A DNA stretch of 64,000 bases, taken from Lentisphaerota bacterium (GTDB lineage: Bacteria; Verrucomicrobiota; Lentisphaeria; Oligosphaerales; JABHEG01). Location: positions 62,001 to 126,000 of the forward strand of contig JABHEG010000065.1 in the NCBI GenBank assembly GCA_018676675.1. The letters run 5' to 3'. Positions 50,267 to 58,683 of this stretch are shown here, piece after piece. The first letter of the stretch is position 1. Every line of letters starts with the position of its first letter. The notes beneath the pieces were generated by a model. The model made no database searches. It was not told the DNA's origin and saw only the letters and a program-made list of their open reading frames with translations. The position numbers were made by a program, and so were the translations under genes.

Positions 50267-50478
50267 TCCCCGGGGGCAGATGGGGGTGGGCTCCGCGAGA
50301 TGCTGCGCCTGGTCCGGCTCATTCCCCGAGACCGTCTCCGCAGGCCTGGTCCATTGGGGCGTCAGCTTAGACACCTGAGTATATATCCAGGCGCGTTCTC
50401 TTCCCATGCAGCTTGGCCGTCGACACGCTTGAGCGACACGCCCCCCTCTCTCCCCTGCCCCCCCGAATGCCGCAGTGG
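50267..50478. other. Convergent intergenic region without visible terminator
   Basis: The 212 bases between the stop of the giant gene and the stop of the CDP-alcohol phosphatidyltransferase gene have no stem followed by a T run on either strand. A 9-base direct repeat, GCCTGGTCC, occurs twice about 40 bases apart (near 50304 and 50344). Rho-dependent ends would fit, but nothing shows this. Confidence 0.5.
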
Positions 50479-51825
50479 CTATGGCGTCCCCACCGGCTCT
50501 TCGGCTCTGTCGTCCTTCTCCTCCGGGTCCTCAGGAGTCCTCCGGTAGTCGATCCCATAGATGGCGTAGGTGGCAGCCACCGTGAAGCAAAAGAGCATGA
50601 ATGAGCCGGCGTAGTTCTTGTCGGCAAAGCTCATGCTGACGAAAATCAGCAGCAGAATCAACACGAGCAGTTTCATCGTGTTGGGTAGGCCCGGCCAGAT
50701 TCGCTGGCCGAAGTGCCGGTAGCGAATGCTGCAGACCATCAGGCCGGAAGTCACCAACACCAGTCCCGCGGCAAGCAGTGGCAACCGGTCCGAGAACAAG
50801 AGGATAGATGCCCCGGCCAGCATCGCCCCCGCCGGCGAAGGCATCCCTCTGAAGATTCCCCGCGGTAAGGGAGAAGGTGGATTGAGGAAGCGGTAGAGTC
50901 GGTAGCAGACACACAGAACATAGACGGCCGCCAGCACAGCCCCCTGGAACGCTGAAAGCGAAGCGGCCAGCTCGTGGAAGATAAGAAACGCGATAACCAG
51001 CCCGAACGTCGTTCCATCCGCGATATCATCGAACACCGGACCGTGCCTCGTTGAGCCGAATTTGCGCGCCATTCGGCCATCGAACAGATCAAAAAACTGC
51101 CCCACAAAGACGAGGATAAAGGCCCGCAGGGGATGATTGCTCTGGATGTTCCAGGCGGCGGCCAATCCACACAGGAAGTTGGCCAAGGTGAGAGAATTCG
51201 CGTACCAAACGTCGGGGACAACCTTGCAGTAAAATGAGAGGAAGGCAAGGAGCCCACAAGATACCGTTAACAAGCCGATGAACCGCGGCGACATAAACCA
51301 CAGCTGCTGCATCTGATTGAGAGCGATCAGCGAAAGAAGGGTCGTGATCAGCGCTGTCTTCGCCTTCCCAAAGTAGTTGGCCGCCTTCTTGTGCGTGAAC
51401 AACCTGGACAATTGGCCGATGGAGTCGGTCACCACCAGAACGCCTACCCACATCTCCGGCAGCACGCCGCGTGCGGCAAAGTAAATCAATGGGGGAAAGT
51501 ACATGCACTTGTCGCTCAGGGGGTCCAGCCACTTCCCGGTCTCCGTGGCCAGATCACAATTCCGCGCGATCGTGCCGTCGGTCAGGTCTGTGATCATCCA
51601 CGCCGAGAACCAGAGAATCGCGAGTATCTCCCAGCCTGCCCACCAGAAAGCGACGCTGACAGCCCCCATCGGGATCCGTATAAGAGAGATGGAATTCGGG
51701 TGAAAGACCTTGTGCGAGCGAACCCATTCCCGACCCTTGGGATGGCGTGTAACAGCCCCTACCGTCAGACGCTCAAACACCAGTGCACCAATGACGCATA
51801 GAAAGATGATCCAGACCGTTACCAT
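50479..51825 (-). CDS. Fused double CDP-alcohol phosphatidyltransferase (448 aa)
   Basis: This membrane enzyme belongs to the family that swaps CMP of a CDP-alcohol (such as CDP-diacylglycerol) for an alcohol to make phospholipids. Two complete domains are fused. Domain 1 has the full signature D80-x2-DG-x2-AR-x8-G-x3-D-x3-D (DLTDGTIAR ... DPLSD). Domain 2 starts at D246 (DLFDGRMAR ... FDDIAD) with seven instead of eight residues between AR and G. The usual length of a single-domain enzyme is about 180-260 residues. Many hydrophobic segments suggest an integral inner-membrane protein. The order suggests a PgsA-like half followed by a PssA-like half, but the alcohol of each half is not shown. 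ATG at 51825 is chosen over a TTG four codons upstream because GAGG lies 6 bases before it. It is last in the run, 152 bases after the CNNM gene. Confidence 0.85.
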   Translation of the reverse strand: MVTVWIIFLCVIGALVFERLTVGAVTRHPKGREWVRSHKVFHPNSISLIRIPMGAVSVAFWWAGWEILAILWFSAWMITDLTDGTIARNCDLATETGKWLDPLSDKCMYFPPLIYFAARGVLPEMWVGVLVVTDSIGQLSRLFTHKKAANYFGKAKTALITTLLSLIALNQMQQLWFMSPRFIGLLTVSCGLLAFLSFYCKVVPDVWYANSLTLANFLCGLAAAWNIQSNHPLRAFILVFVGQFFDLFDGRMARKFGSTRHGPVFDDIADGTTFGLVIAFLIFHELAASLSAFQGAVLAAVYVLCVCYRLYRFLNPPSPLPRGIFRGMPSPAGAMLAGASILLFSDRLPLLAAGLVLVTSGLMVCSIRYRHFGQRIWPGLPNTMKLLVLILLLIFVSMSFADKNYAGSFMLFCFTVAATYAIYGIDYRRTPEDPEEKDDRAEEPVGTP

Positions 51826-51977
51826 GTTCTTCCTCAAGGCTTGTCGGGAACAGAAGTCAGTGCCATCAAGGGCAGGAAGGACGTGACTGTTTCCTGTTTA
51901 CACAACGCACAGCGCGCTCACCAACGACGGCGGGAGACGATTCAGACAAAGGCGGTTCCGATCCGCTCGGGGACACG

Positions 51978-53276
51978 TCACACGCCGTCCATGATCGCGC
52001 CCCCCTCCACCTTCCGGATCTTCACGGTCAGGACACGGCGGGGATCTGCTTCCATTACCTCAATGCACAGCACGTCCGTCTCGATCACTTCACCGGCCTC
52101 TGGGATCCGGCCGGCGAAGGCTGAGATGTACCCGCCAATCGTGTCAAAGTCTTCATCTTCAGACAACTCAAGGCCGAGGGCTTCATTCAGCTCGTCGACC
52201 CCCAGTCTGGCATCCATGACGACATGACCGTCCGGAAGAACCTGGCGAGTGGCCTCCGTTTCGTTGCTGTCAAACTCATCACGAATTTCGCCCACGATTT
52301 CCTCGAGGATGTCCTCGAATGTCACGATCCCCGCAGTTCCGCCATACTCGTCAAGCACCACCGCAAAGTGGTTGTTGTTCTGCTGGAACTCGGTGAGTAA
52401 ATCACCGATGTTCTTTGTCTCCGGGATAAACACCGGCCGGTGCAGGAGGTCCACAACCGACGAAGCGCCAGTGACTCGAGCATCGTCCAGGAGATCCTTC
52501 GCAAACACGACACCGGTAATCTGATCAATCGTGCCCTGATAGACAGGAATACGGCTGTGCCCTGAATCCACGATTCGGGCCTTGATATCCTGCACGGACG
52601 TCGCCTCATCAACGGCGTCGACATCAACCCGTGGGGTCATAATCTCATGCACAAGGGTCTCGTCCAGGTCGAAGATGCCACGGATCATTCTCCGCTCATC
52701 GGCCTCCAGGTCAGCCTTGTGCGCCGCTTCCTGTTCATCCTGCTCGACCAACGACATGATCTCATCCTCAGCCGTCGCTTCCTCCGCCTCTTCCGCGTGC
52801 TTCGCACGCCAGGCCTTGGCCCAACGGTGGCCCGCACATAGAGGGATGGACAGCGGGAACACGAGCGCGGCACAGAAACGAACCAGAGGAACGGAGAAAG
52901 ACAGTAGACGTGCAGTTGTCAGGCTGGAAAGATGACGCCCAATGACCTCTGTCAGCACGAAGAATGCGAGCATACCCAACAGGCCTGGGCCAAGTCTGGC
53001 CGCCAACCCACGATCAGCCGAAGCGACATCCCAGGAGGACAGACAGATCAGGAGGAACGAAAAGTCCAGCAGGAGAAGCAATCGGACCTGAATGCCAAGC
53101 TCCTCACGCTTCGCTAACCACCTCTCCAGCCCTTCAGCCAAGGCGCGGTCCCTGAGCTCAAGCTTGCGAACGGCCCCCCCGCTGAGATTGGCCAAAGCGA
53201 CGCGCGTGGCCGACCACAGTACTCCAAGAGCGAGTCCAAGGGCGGCAAGCGGCAGACTCAAGTGTCCAGGTATCAT
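51978..53276 (-). CDS. CNNM/CorC-type membrane protein with CBS pair (432 aa)
   Basis: Members of the HlyC/CorC/CNNM family are membrane proteins linked to Mg2+ or Co2+ efflux, with regulation by nucleotide binding at CBS domains. The N-terminal ~150 residues hold four hydrophobic segments (DUF21/CNNM core), then a charged linker (EEAEEATAEDE). A CBS pair begins at M213 (EIMTPRVDVDAVD, HSRIPVYQGTIDQITGVV) and runs to the second motif ending in HFAVVLDEYGGTAGIVTFED. The CorC_HlyC domain (DTIGGYISAFAGRIPEAGE) ends at about residue 425. The gene lies directly behind ybeY, as in many bacteria. No clear ribosome site precedes the ATG at 53276. The DUF21 part is more diverged than the CBS part. Confidence in family is high, in transported ion low. 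Confidence 0.88.
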   Translation of the reverse strand: MIPGHLSLPLAALGLALGVLWSATRVALANLSGGAVRKLELRDRALAEGLERWLAKREELGIQVRLLLLLDFSFLLICLSSWDVASADRGLAARLGPGLLGMLAFFVLTEVIGRHLSSLTTARLLSFSVPLVRFCAALVFPLSIPLCAGHRWAKAWRAKHAEEAEEATAEDEIMSLVEQDEQEAAHKADLEADERRMIRGIFDLDETLVHEIMTPRVDVDAVDEATSVQDIKARIVDSGHSRIPVYQGTIDQITGVVFAKDLLDDARVTGASSVVDLLHRPVFIPETKNIGDLLTEFQQNNNHFAVVLDEYGGTAGIVTFEDILEEIVGEIRDEFDSNETEATRQVLPDGHVVMDARLGVDELNEALGLELSEDEDFDTIGGYISAFAGRIPEAGEVIETDVLCIEVMEADPRRVLTVKIRKVEGGAIMDGV

Positions 53277-53393
53277 ATGGCGGTCAAGCGAGCTCGCTCT
53301 GCTTGTTCACGCACGGACGGGATGCCATCTCGGTCCGGCGGAACGTTGCACTTCCGACATCTGAGAACTACTTGGGAGAGCAAAAGGAACGCA

Positions 53394-53891
53394 CTAGTAT
53401 CCGAAGAGCTCTTCCAAAGGCCAAGCCGCCTGAAGACACGTCATAATGCGACGCTCCGCAGACCGCATGCGACGTCGGTCTCGATCATTTCGGTCATCCT
53501 CGCCGGCAAGGTGCAGCATGCCATGGGCCGCATAAAGTAGCACCTCGTAACCGACACTCGTAGTATAGGTGACTGCCGCCCTGACAGCTACGTCAAGGCA
53601 AACATAAACCTCAGCAACAACCCACTCTGTGTGATCCACGGGCGGACCCTCTCCGCGCAGATCAAAGGTCAGAACGTCAGTTGGTCCTGAATGCCCAAGA
53701 TGAGACTCATTGAGGTCAGCCATCGTCGCCCCATCAACAACCACAACGTTCAGCAGACCATGGTCTGCGGTCTCAGCCGGAAGCGTGTCCGTTAGGCGAC
53801 TCATCATCAGAGCCTGGTGGGCTGCCTTCATCAGGAGCCTCCGGTTCTTCAGAGCCGGTTTCTTGGACTGCTTCGAAAAGATCAGCTTCAT
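53394..53891 (-). CDS. ybeY: Endoribonuclease YbeY (165 aa)
   Basis: YbeY is a metal-dependent RNase needed for 16S rRNA 3' end maturation and ribosome quality control. The metal site is H123-G-x-L-H127-L-x-G-x-D-D133. The third ligand, usually His, is Asp133 here; Asp can act as a ligand. The upstream 'VVVVDGATMADLN' and 'GPTDVLTFDL' segments are family signatures (DxxxMxxLN and TDVLSF). ATG 53891 is chosen because AAGGA lies 8 bases upstream; a GTG nine codons earlier is also open. With this start the gene overlaps the end of the 7TM-HD gene by 119 bases. YbeY is normally about 150-165 residues, so the length fits. Confidence 0.9.
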   Translation of the reverse strand: MKLIFSKQSKKPALKNRRLLMKAAHQALMMSRLTDTLPAETADHGLLNVVVVDGATMADLNESHLGHSGPTDVLTFDLRGEGPPVDHTEWVVAEVYVCLDVAVRAAVTYTTSVGYEVLLYAAHGMLHLAGEDDRNDRDRRRMRSAERRIMTCLQAAWPLEELFGY

Positions 53892-56217
53892 TATCGTATT
53901 CCTTCGGGTACCGCACACGACCGTGCAGCATCATACCTAGCGCGCGCGCGATGGTCTCCTTAGCCACGGCAAGCTCGCCAAGAGTCAGGTCCGCATCGTC
54001 CAACTGGTGGTCTCGGATACGCTTCTGCACGATCTCATCAACCAGTGCGTTGATCTTCGCAGGTGTGGCCTTCTCCAGCGAACGCGCGGCGGCTTCGCAG
54101 GAGTCAGCGATGCTGATAAGGGTGATCTCTTTGCGCTTGGGGCGAGGCCCGGGATACCGGTAGTCTTGCTCGCCGATCGGGCCCTCGCCACCACCATTCT
54201 GCTTCGTCACGGCACGATGGTAGAAGAAAAACACGAGGTTTGTGCCATGATGCTGCGCAATTGCTTCACGGATAGGCTTCTTCAGCTTGTACTTCAGGGC
54301 AAGATCGATGCCTTCCTTCACATGGTTCAGGATAACTAGGCTGCTCATGCGCGGCTGAAGCTCCTGATGGGGATCAGCGCCACGCGCATTCTCGGTGAAA
54401 TACTCTGGGTAACTCAGCTTCCCAATGTCATGGAAGTACGCGCAGACCCTGGCCAGGAGGGGATCAGCCCCGATGGCTTCCGCAGCCTGTTCGGCAAGCG
54501 TGGCCACCATCAAGCTGTGGTGGTATGTCCCCGGTGCCTCGAGCTGGAGCCGCTTCAGCAACGGGTGGTTCAAATCGCTCAATTCGAGCAGACTGATCTC
54601 GGTCGTGATCCCGAACACATACTCGAAAAACGGCAGAACTGTGGACGCCAACGTTGCCATCCCAATCCCGTTGAGCAACGCCAGGCCAAAAATCTTCGGA
54701 AGCACTTCAAGGGGTATCTCAGTTTGGAAAAGGAAAAGTACATCGACCGCAAAAACGGTGGCACTGACGGCGACCCCAGTCCGAAATGCATGGAAGCGCT
54801 TGCGCACGCGACGCATCAACACTGCCGCAACCATGGATGTGAGGGCGCCGATCACAAAGAGGCGCAGAGACTGCTCGTTCTGCAGAGCACCAATCACCCC
54901 CGCGAACGTCCCTGCCCAGAGTGCCACGCGCAGCCCTACCAACGGAGACAAGAGCATCGCGGCAAAAGACAGAGGCATGATGGGAAAGAGGAAGAAGGAG
55001 GAGCTCCAGTTCATGTAATAGACGTTCGCAATGCCGCGAGAGAGGAGGATCTGGATAATCATCACGACGCCGACCAGGACAACCATCCCTCGGTCTCGAA
55101 TCAGATCCTCTCGGAGCGTTTGCAGGGCCTTTGCAGCAGCCAGGCAGAGCACCAGACAGATCCCGGGGATCAGCACCATCTCAAGGGGGTTCTCATGGAA
55201 GGAAGGACGGCTGTGCCGCTCTTTCTCGTGTAGTTCGAGGCGGTCAATGTCTTCTTGCGTAACCTGCACACCTCGTTTGATCAGCAGGACCCCGGCAGGT
55301 ACGAGCTTCTTGATGTCTTCGACGGCCGTCCGGGCACTATTCTGCGCTGCTTGCGTTGCATCGGGATCGGGGACAACGTTCGGCTGGAGGAGGTCGAAAA
55401 GCAACCCCCTCAAGGCCTCACTTTCCTCCGTCTTGTTGATTCGCGTCGCGGAAGAGACTTGAGCCACAATCTCCGCGATCGCGGCAGCCTTGGGTTGAAG
55501 GTCCTCAACCGGGCACTCCGACTTCCGGTTCTGCTCGTCGACCAACACCACAGTCTGCGCACTTGGGACGCCGTCGCCAGTCGTCTGGAGCGAAGCCAAC
55601 GCATCTCCCCAGACTCCGCGATTCAACGCCTCAGTGACGCTCTTCCCAAGGAGACGGCCCTTTTCCGGCGCTCCGAACAGCCGCTCCAGTGTGACCGCCT
55701 GTTCCTCGCTCAGCCCGGCGACAAAGTCCGCCACGTGCTTGCGTACAGGTGGCTCCGGCTTCAGCTCCTCCCCATCATCGACATCCTTGGGTTTCTCCAT
55801 CCGGGCAGCAATCGACTCCCGGACCATCCGGAATTCCTGCACCACGGATTCTCCTGGACCGGTACGATTGATCCGGAAGACCAGAGGGACGGAACGGATC
55901 GCGTCACGCCGTCGGGCCTCGGTCGATACCCCATCCACAACAAAGAAATCCACTTCGCTGTAGATGTTACGGTCTGCCACTTGGCCGGCAACGTAACGAG
56001 AGGCGGGGTGGCTGCGCCGGTAGAGAATGCTGAAGCTCGCAGTGAACCACACGCCGATGAAGACAGCGACAGGGATCAACACGGCAAGGAAGGAGCGGCC
56101 CATATGAGGCGTGCGGGCATGAGCAGGCTCGACTCGGCGGATCTTGCTCGTCTGCGCAAAACCTTTGCGAGCCAGCTTCCGACGCTTGCGGGAACGAATG
56201 AAGTCAAAGAGCCCCAT
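53773..56217 (-). CDS. 7TM-HD family phosphodiesterase (PgpH-like; likely c-di-AMP hydrolysis), 814 aa
   Basis: This membrane protein has one N-terminal helix after a basic segment, then an extracytoplasmic 7TMR-HDED region (about 70-360), a seven-helix membrane block (about 370-560) and a cytoplasmic HD domain. The HD pair is H596-D597 (FHDIGKL), and QHHGTN near 656 gives further metal ligands. The family is known for PgpH-type c-di-AMP hydrolysis, so it may control c-di-AMP levels; the ligand is inferred. ATG 56217 (GGGTGGG nearby) is favoured over an ATG six codons upstream. It lies before ybeY, a common arrangement (7TM-HD, ybeY, CNNM). The C-terminal ~40 residues are acidic and low in complexity. 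Confidence 0.88.
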   Translation of the reverse strand: MGLFDFIRSRKRRKLARKGFAQTSKIRRVEPAHARTPHMGRSFLAVLIPVAVFIGVWFTASFSILYRRSHPASRYVAGQVADRNIYSEVDFFVVDGVSTEARRRDAIRSVPLVFRINRTGPGESVVQEFRMVRESIAARMEKPKDVDDGEELKPEPPVRKHVADFVAGLSEEQAVTLERLFGAPEKGRLLGKSVTEALNRGVWGDALASLQTTGDGVPSAQTVVLVDEQNRKSECPVEDLQPKAAAIAEIVAQVSSATRINKTEESEALRGLLFDLLQPNVVPDPDATQAAQNSARTAVEDIKKLVPAGVLLIKRGVQVTQEDIDRLELHEKERHSRPSFHENPLEMVLIPGICLVLCLAAAKALQTLREDLIRDRGMVVLVGVVMIIQILLSRGIANVYYMNWSSSFFLFPIMPLSFAAMLLSPLVGLRVALWAGTFAGVIGALQNEQSLRLFVIGALTSMVAAVLMRRVRKRFHAFRTGVAVSATVFAVDVLFLFQTEIPLEVLPKIFGLALLNGIGMATLASTVLPFFEYVFGITTEISLLELSDLNHPLLKRLQLEAPGTYHHSLMVATLAEQAAEAIGADPLLARVCAYFHDIGKLSYPEYFTENARGADPHQELQPRMSSLVILNHVKEGIDLALKYKLKKPIREAIAQHHGTNLVFFFYHRAVTKQNGGGEGPIGEQDYRYPGPRPKRKEITLISIADSCEAAARSLEKATPAKINALVDEIVQKRIRDHQLDDADLTLGELAVAKETIARALGMMLHGRVRYPKEYDNEADLFEAVQETGSEEPEAPDEGSPPGSDDESPNGHASG

Positions 56218-56321
56218 GATCCCACCCCGTATCATGCATGGGCCTTAGCGCGCAGAGCTCTGGTTCAGTCGGTGACATGGATGGTAACCCCCGGATCAAG
56301 ACCGGTCCTCAGAGACGTCGT

Positions 56322-56831
56322 CTAGAGGAAGGGAAGTTCGAGAATCATCCCAGGACGAAGCTGGTCAGGATTGCTCAGTTTGCTCTGGTTCTGCTTCAAC
56401 AGACTCTCCCAGTGCCTCTCGTCCCCCAGCACCTTGGCCGCAATCCCACGCAGAGAATCGCCCTTCTTTACGGTGTAGGTCTTCCCACTTCGGACAGGCG
56501 GTGGAATCGTGCCATCCACGGGAATCAACTCGATGTCGTCCTCGCCGACCTCGTTGCCTGGGCCCTGAACGGGAATCGCTTCCGTCGGTGCGATCACGGC
56601 AGCACGCGAGTCGTAGGCCCGCAGGCTCCAGCTGGAATCCTCGCCGCCGCGCAACATGGGAGCCAGATAGGGGGCTCGCCAGCCCGGGTAGCTCCGCGTG
56701 ATCGTCTGAGCCCACGTGGACTCATGCCCAAAGAGCCGCCGGCCGGCCAGTTTCGGGCGCAAACACCCTACACATAGCATACTGATGGCCAGCAAGAGGC
56801 ACGTACCAAAAAGGGCGATCGGTCTCATCAT
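56322..56831 (-). CDS. LysM-domain lipoprotein (169 aa)
   Basis: This is a small exported protein. The N terminus has a hydrophobic stretch (IALFGTCLLLAIS) and then LCVGC, so Cys23 is a likely lipidation site; the residue at -3 is Cys, a little unusual. The middle (about 30-110) is unrecognised. A single LysM domain occupies the C terminus (about 116-168, TYTVKKGDSLRGIAAKVLG ... NPDQLRPGMILELP). LysM domains bind peptidoglycan or chitin. It is likely an envelope anchor protein. ATG 56831 and the ATG next to it at 56828 are both preceded by AAGGGG. Its role in this operon is not known. Confidence 0.8.
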   Translation of the reverse strand: MMRPIALFGTCLLLAISMLCVGCLRPKLAGRRLFGHESTWAQTITRSYPGWRAPYLAPMLRGGEDSSWSLRAYDSRAAVIAPTEAIPVQGPGNEVGEDDIELIPVDGTIPPPVRSGKTYTVKKGDSLRGIAAKVLGDERHWESLLKQNQSKLSNPDQLRPGMILELPFL

Positions 56832-56959
56832 CCGTCCCCTTTCTAAGAAGGGTTGACCCCCGCCGTTGTGGTCGGGGGTCATACATAGTCAACCTGAAAG
56901 TAAGCTGAGGGAACAAACAGCGCGCGCGCTCACCGCGACAGAAGACTCGTGGTCCAGCC

Positions 56960-58204
56960 CTACTCCCAGCGTTTGAAGAGCAAGGCTGCGTTGTGGCCAC
57001 CGAAGCCCAAGTTCGTGCACATCGCGGTCCTCACAGGGACCTCACGCGCGCAGTTGGGCACGTAGTCAAGGTCGCACTCCGGATCCGGATTCTCGTAGTT
57101 TATCGTGGGATGGACCGCGCCGTTGATGAGCGACTGGATACACACGATGCTCTCCAATCCGCCGGCAGCGCCGAGGTTGTGCCCGATCATCGACTTCGAA
57201 CTGCTAACCGGAATGGCGTACGCGCGCTCACCCAGAGCAGCCTTGAACGATGCCGTCTCCGTCTTGTCGTTCAGCGGCGTTGACGTCCCGTGAGCATTGA
57301 TATAATCCAAGCCCTCAGGCCCGATCCCTGCGCCCTTGAGCGCGTTGGTGATGGCCCGTGCCGCGCCACTCCCGCCAGGCTCAGGAGCCGTAATGTGATG
57401 CGCGTCGCCTGTCAGACCGTAGCCAACCACTTCCGCCAGGATTTCGGCTCCGCGAGCCTTCGCGTGTTCCAGGCTCTCAAGCACGACAACACCAGCCCCC
57501 TCAGCCGGGACAAAGCCATCCCGCTCCGCATCGAAAGGCCGACTTGCTTTGGTGGGCTCGTCGTTGCGCTTGGTCAGCGCCTTCATCGCACAGAAGCCAG
57601 TCAGTCCCAGAGGAGCAACGCATGCTTCCGTCCCACCGGCGACCATAACGTCCGCATCGCCGCGACGAATCATCCACATCGCCTCACCGATCGAGTGTGA
57701 ACCAGTCGCACAGGCCGTAACAACACACAGGTTAGGCCCGGAGAAGCCAAAACGAATTGAGACAACTCCTGACGCAATGTCGACGATCATCATGGGGACG
57801 GTCATCGGAGAGTTGCGCGACGGTCCACGAGTCATCAAAATCTCACATTGATCCTGCAGACTCTGAATTCCTCCGACGCCGGAACCGACCATAACGCCGG
57901 CCCGGGTCACGTCGATGTTGTCTGCCGATATGCCAGCCATCGCGACCGCCTCATCCGCCGCGGCGATCGCATAGTGACAGAACGCATCCATCCGGCGGGC
58001 TTCCTTGGCGGGCATGTACTCAGTGACGTCAAAGTCCTTTACCTCGCCGGCGATCTGACACCGGAAAGCAGAGGCATCGTACTTTGTGATCGGGCCAATA
58101 CCGGAATTACCCGCCAACAGGTTTTCCCACAGCACTGATGTGCCCATGCCAAAGCAGGACACCGCGCCAGTGCCGGTCACCACTACCCGTGGATGTTCGC
58201 TCAT
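56960..58204 (-). CDS. fabF: 3-oxoacyl-ACP synthase II (414 aa)
   Basis: FabF elongates acyl-ACP with malonyl-ACP in type II fatty acid synthesis. The Cys-His-His triad is complete: Cys165 (VVTACATGSHSIG), His305 (YINAHGTSTP) and His342 (SKSMIGHNLGAAGG). Length is normal (about 410-415). The ribosome site AAAGGA lies 5 bases before the ATG at 58204. It follows acpP after 96 bases, the usual acpP-fabF order. Confidence 0.97.
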   Translation of the reverse strand: MSEHPRVVVTGTGAVSCFGMGTSVLWENLLAGNSGIGPITKYDASAFRCQIAGEVKDFDVTEYMPAKEARRMDAFCHYAIAAADEAVAMAGISADNIDVTRAGVMVGSGVGGIQSLQDQCEILMTRGPSRNSPMTVPMMIVDIASGVVSIRFGFSGPNLCVVTACATGSHSIGEAMWMIRRGDADVMVAGGTEACVAPLGLTGFCAMKALTKRNDEPTKASRPFDAERDGFVPAEGAGVVVLESLEHAKARGAEILAEVVGYGLTGDAHHITAPEPGGSGAARAITNALKGAGIGPEGLDYINAHGTSTPLNDKTETASFKAALGERAYAIPVSSSKSMIGHNLGAAGGLESIVCIQSLINGAVHPTINYENPDPECDLDYVPNCAREVPVRTAMCTNLGFGGHNAALLFKRWE

Positions 58205-58300
58205 GATCGTCCTTTACAAGCTGTAACAAGATAGAGAAAGGCCACATACCGAAGAAACGAACGCCGGTAGGTGACCTTGAGTTGCCCAAACAGAAGGGGA

Positions 58301-58537
58301 TCAGCCCTTGATCTTCTCGATGTAGGCAATCGCGTCGCCGACGCTCTGCAGTTTCTCGGCTTCCTCGTCGGGAATCTCGGCCCCAAACTCTAACTCAAGT
58401 GCCATCACCAACTCGACCGTATCCAGCGAATCAGCTCCCAGATCCTCAACGAACTTCGCCTCGGGGACGACCTGTTCGGAGTTCACACCGAGTTGATCCA
58501 CGATAATCTCACGCACACGTTCAGCAACCGAAGACAT
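58301..58537 (-). CDS. acpP: Acyl carrier protein (78 aa)
   Basis: The acyl carrier carries growing fatty acids on a phosphopantetheine arm at Ser37 ([12 protein letters not shown]). Length and acidic four-helix composition are typical. The ribosome site GGGAG lies about 6 bases before the ATG. The 146-base gap to fabG upstream is the widest spacing from acpP to plsX and could contain a promoter for acpP alone, but no clear -35/-10 pair was found. Confidence 0.98.
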   Translation of the reverse strand: MSSVAERVREIIVDQLGVNSEQVVPEAKFVEDLGADSLDTVELVMALELEFGAEIPDEEAEKLQSVGDAIAYIEKIKG

Positions 58538-58683
58538 GTTGCACTCCCGTCCTGCTTCTCTGTTTCTGGTTCAGAATTCCGTTTCCCGTCCGGGCGGGCG
58601 AGACGCCGTGCCCGTATCACCTCAATAACCCGAATAATTTGTCACCAAACCCCTAGCTATGCAAGCGCTTCTGCCGATATTTG

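Noticed and set aside
49805..50266. Autotransporter barrel, PEP-CTERM, LPXTG, T9SS or SLH signal at the end of the giant protein
   Set aside because: None of these motifs is present; the protein ends in the GWN/GYW pair with the soluble tail ELNIAE.
50267..50478. Intrinsic terminator between the convergent genes
   Set aside because: GC-rich inverted pieces exist but none is followed by a T run on either strand.
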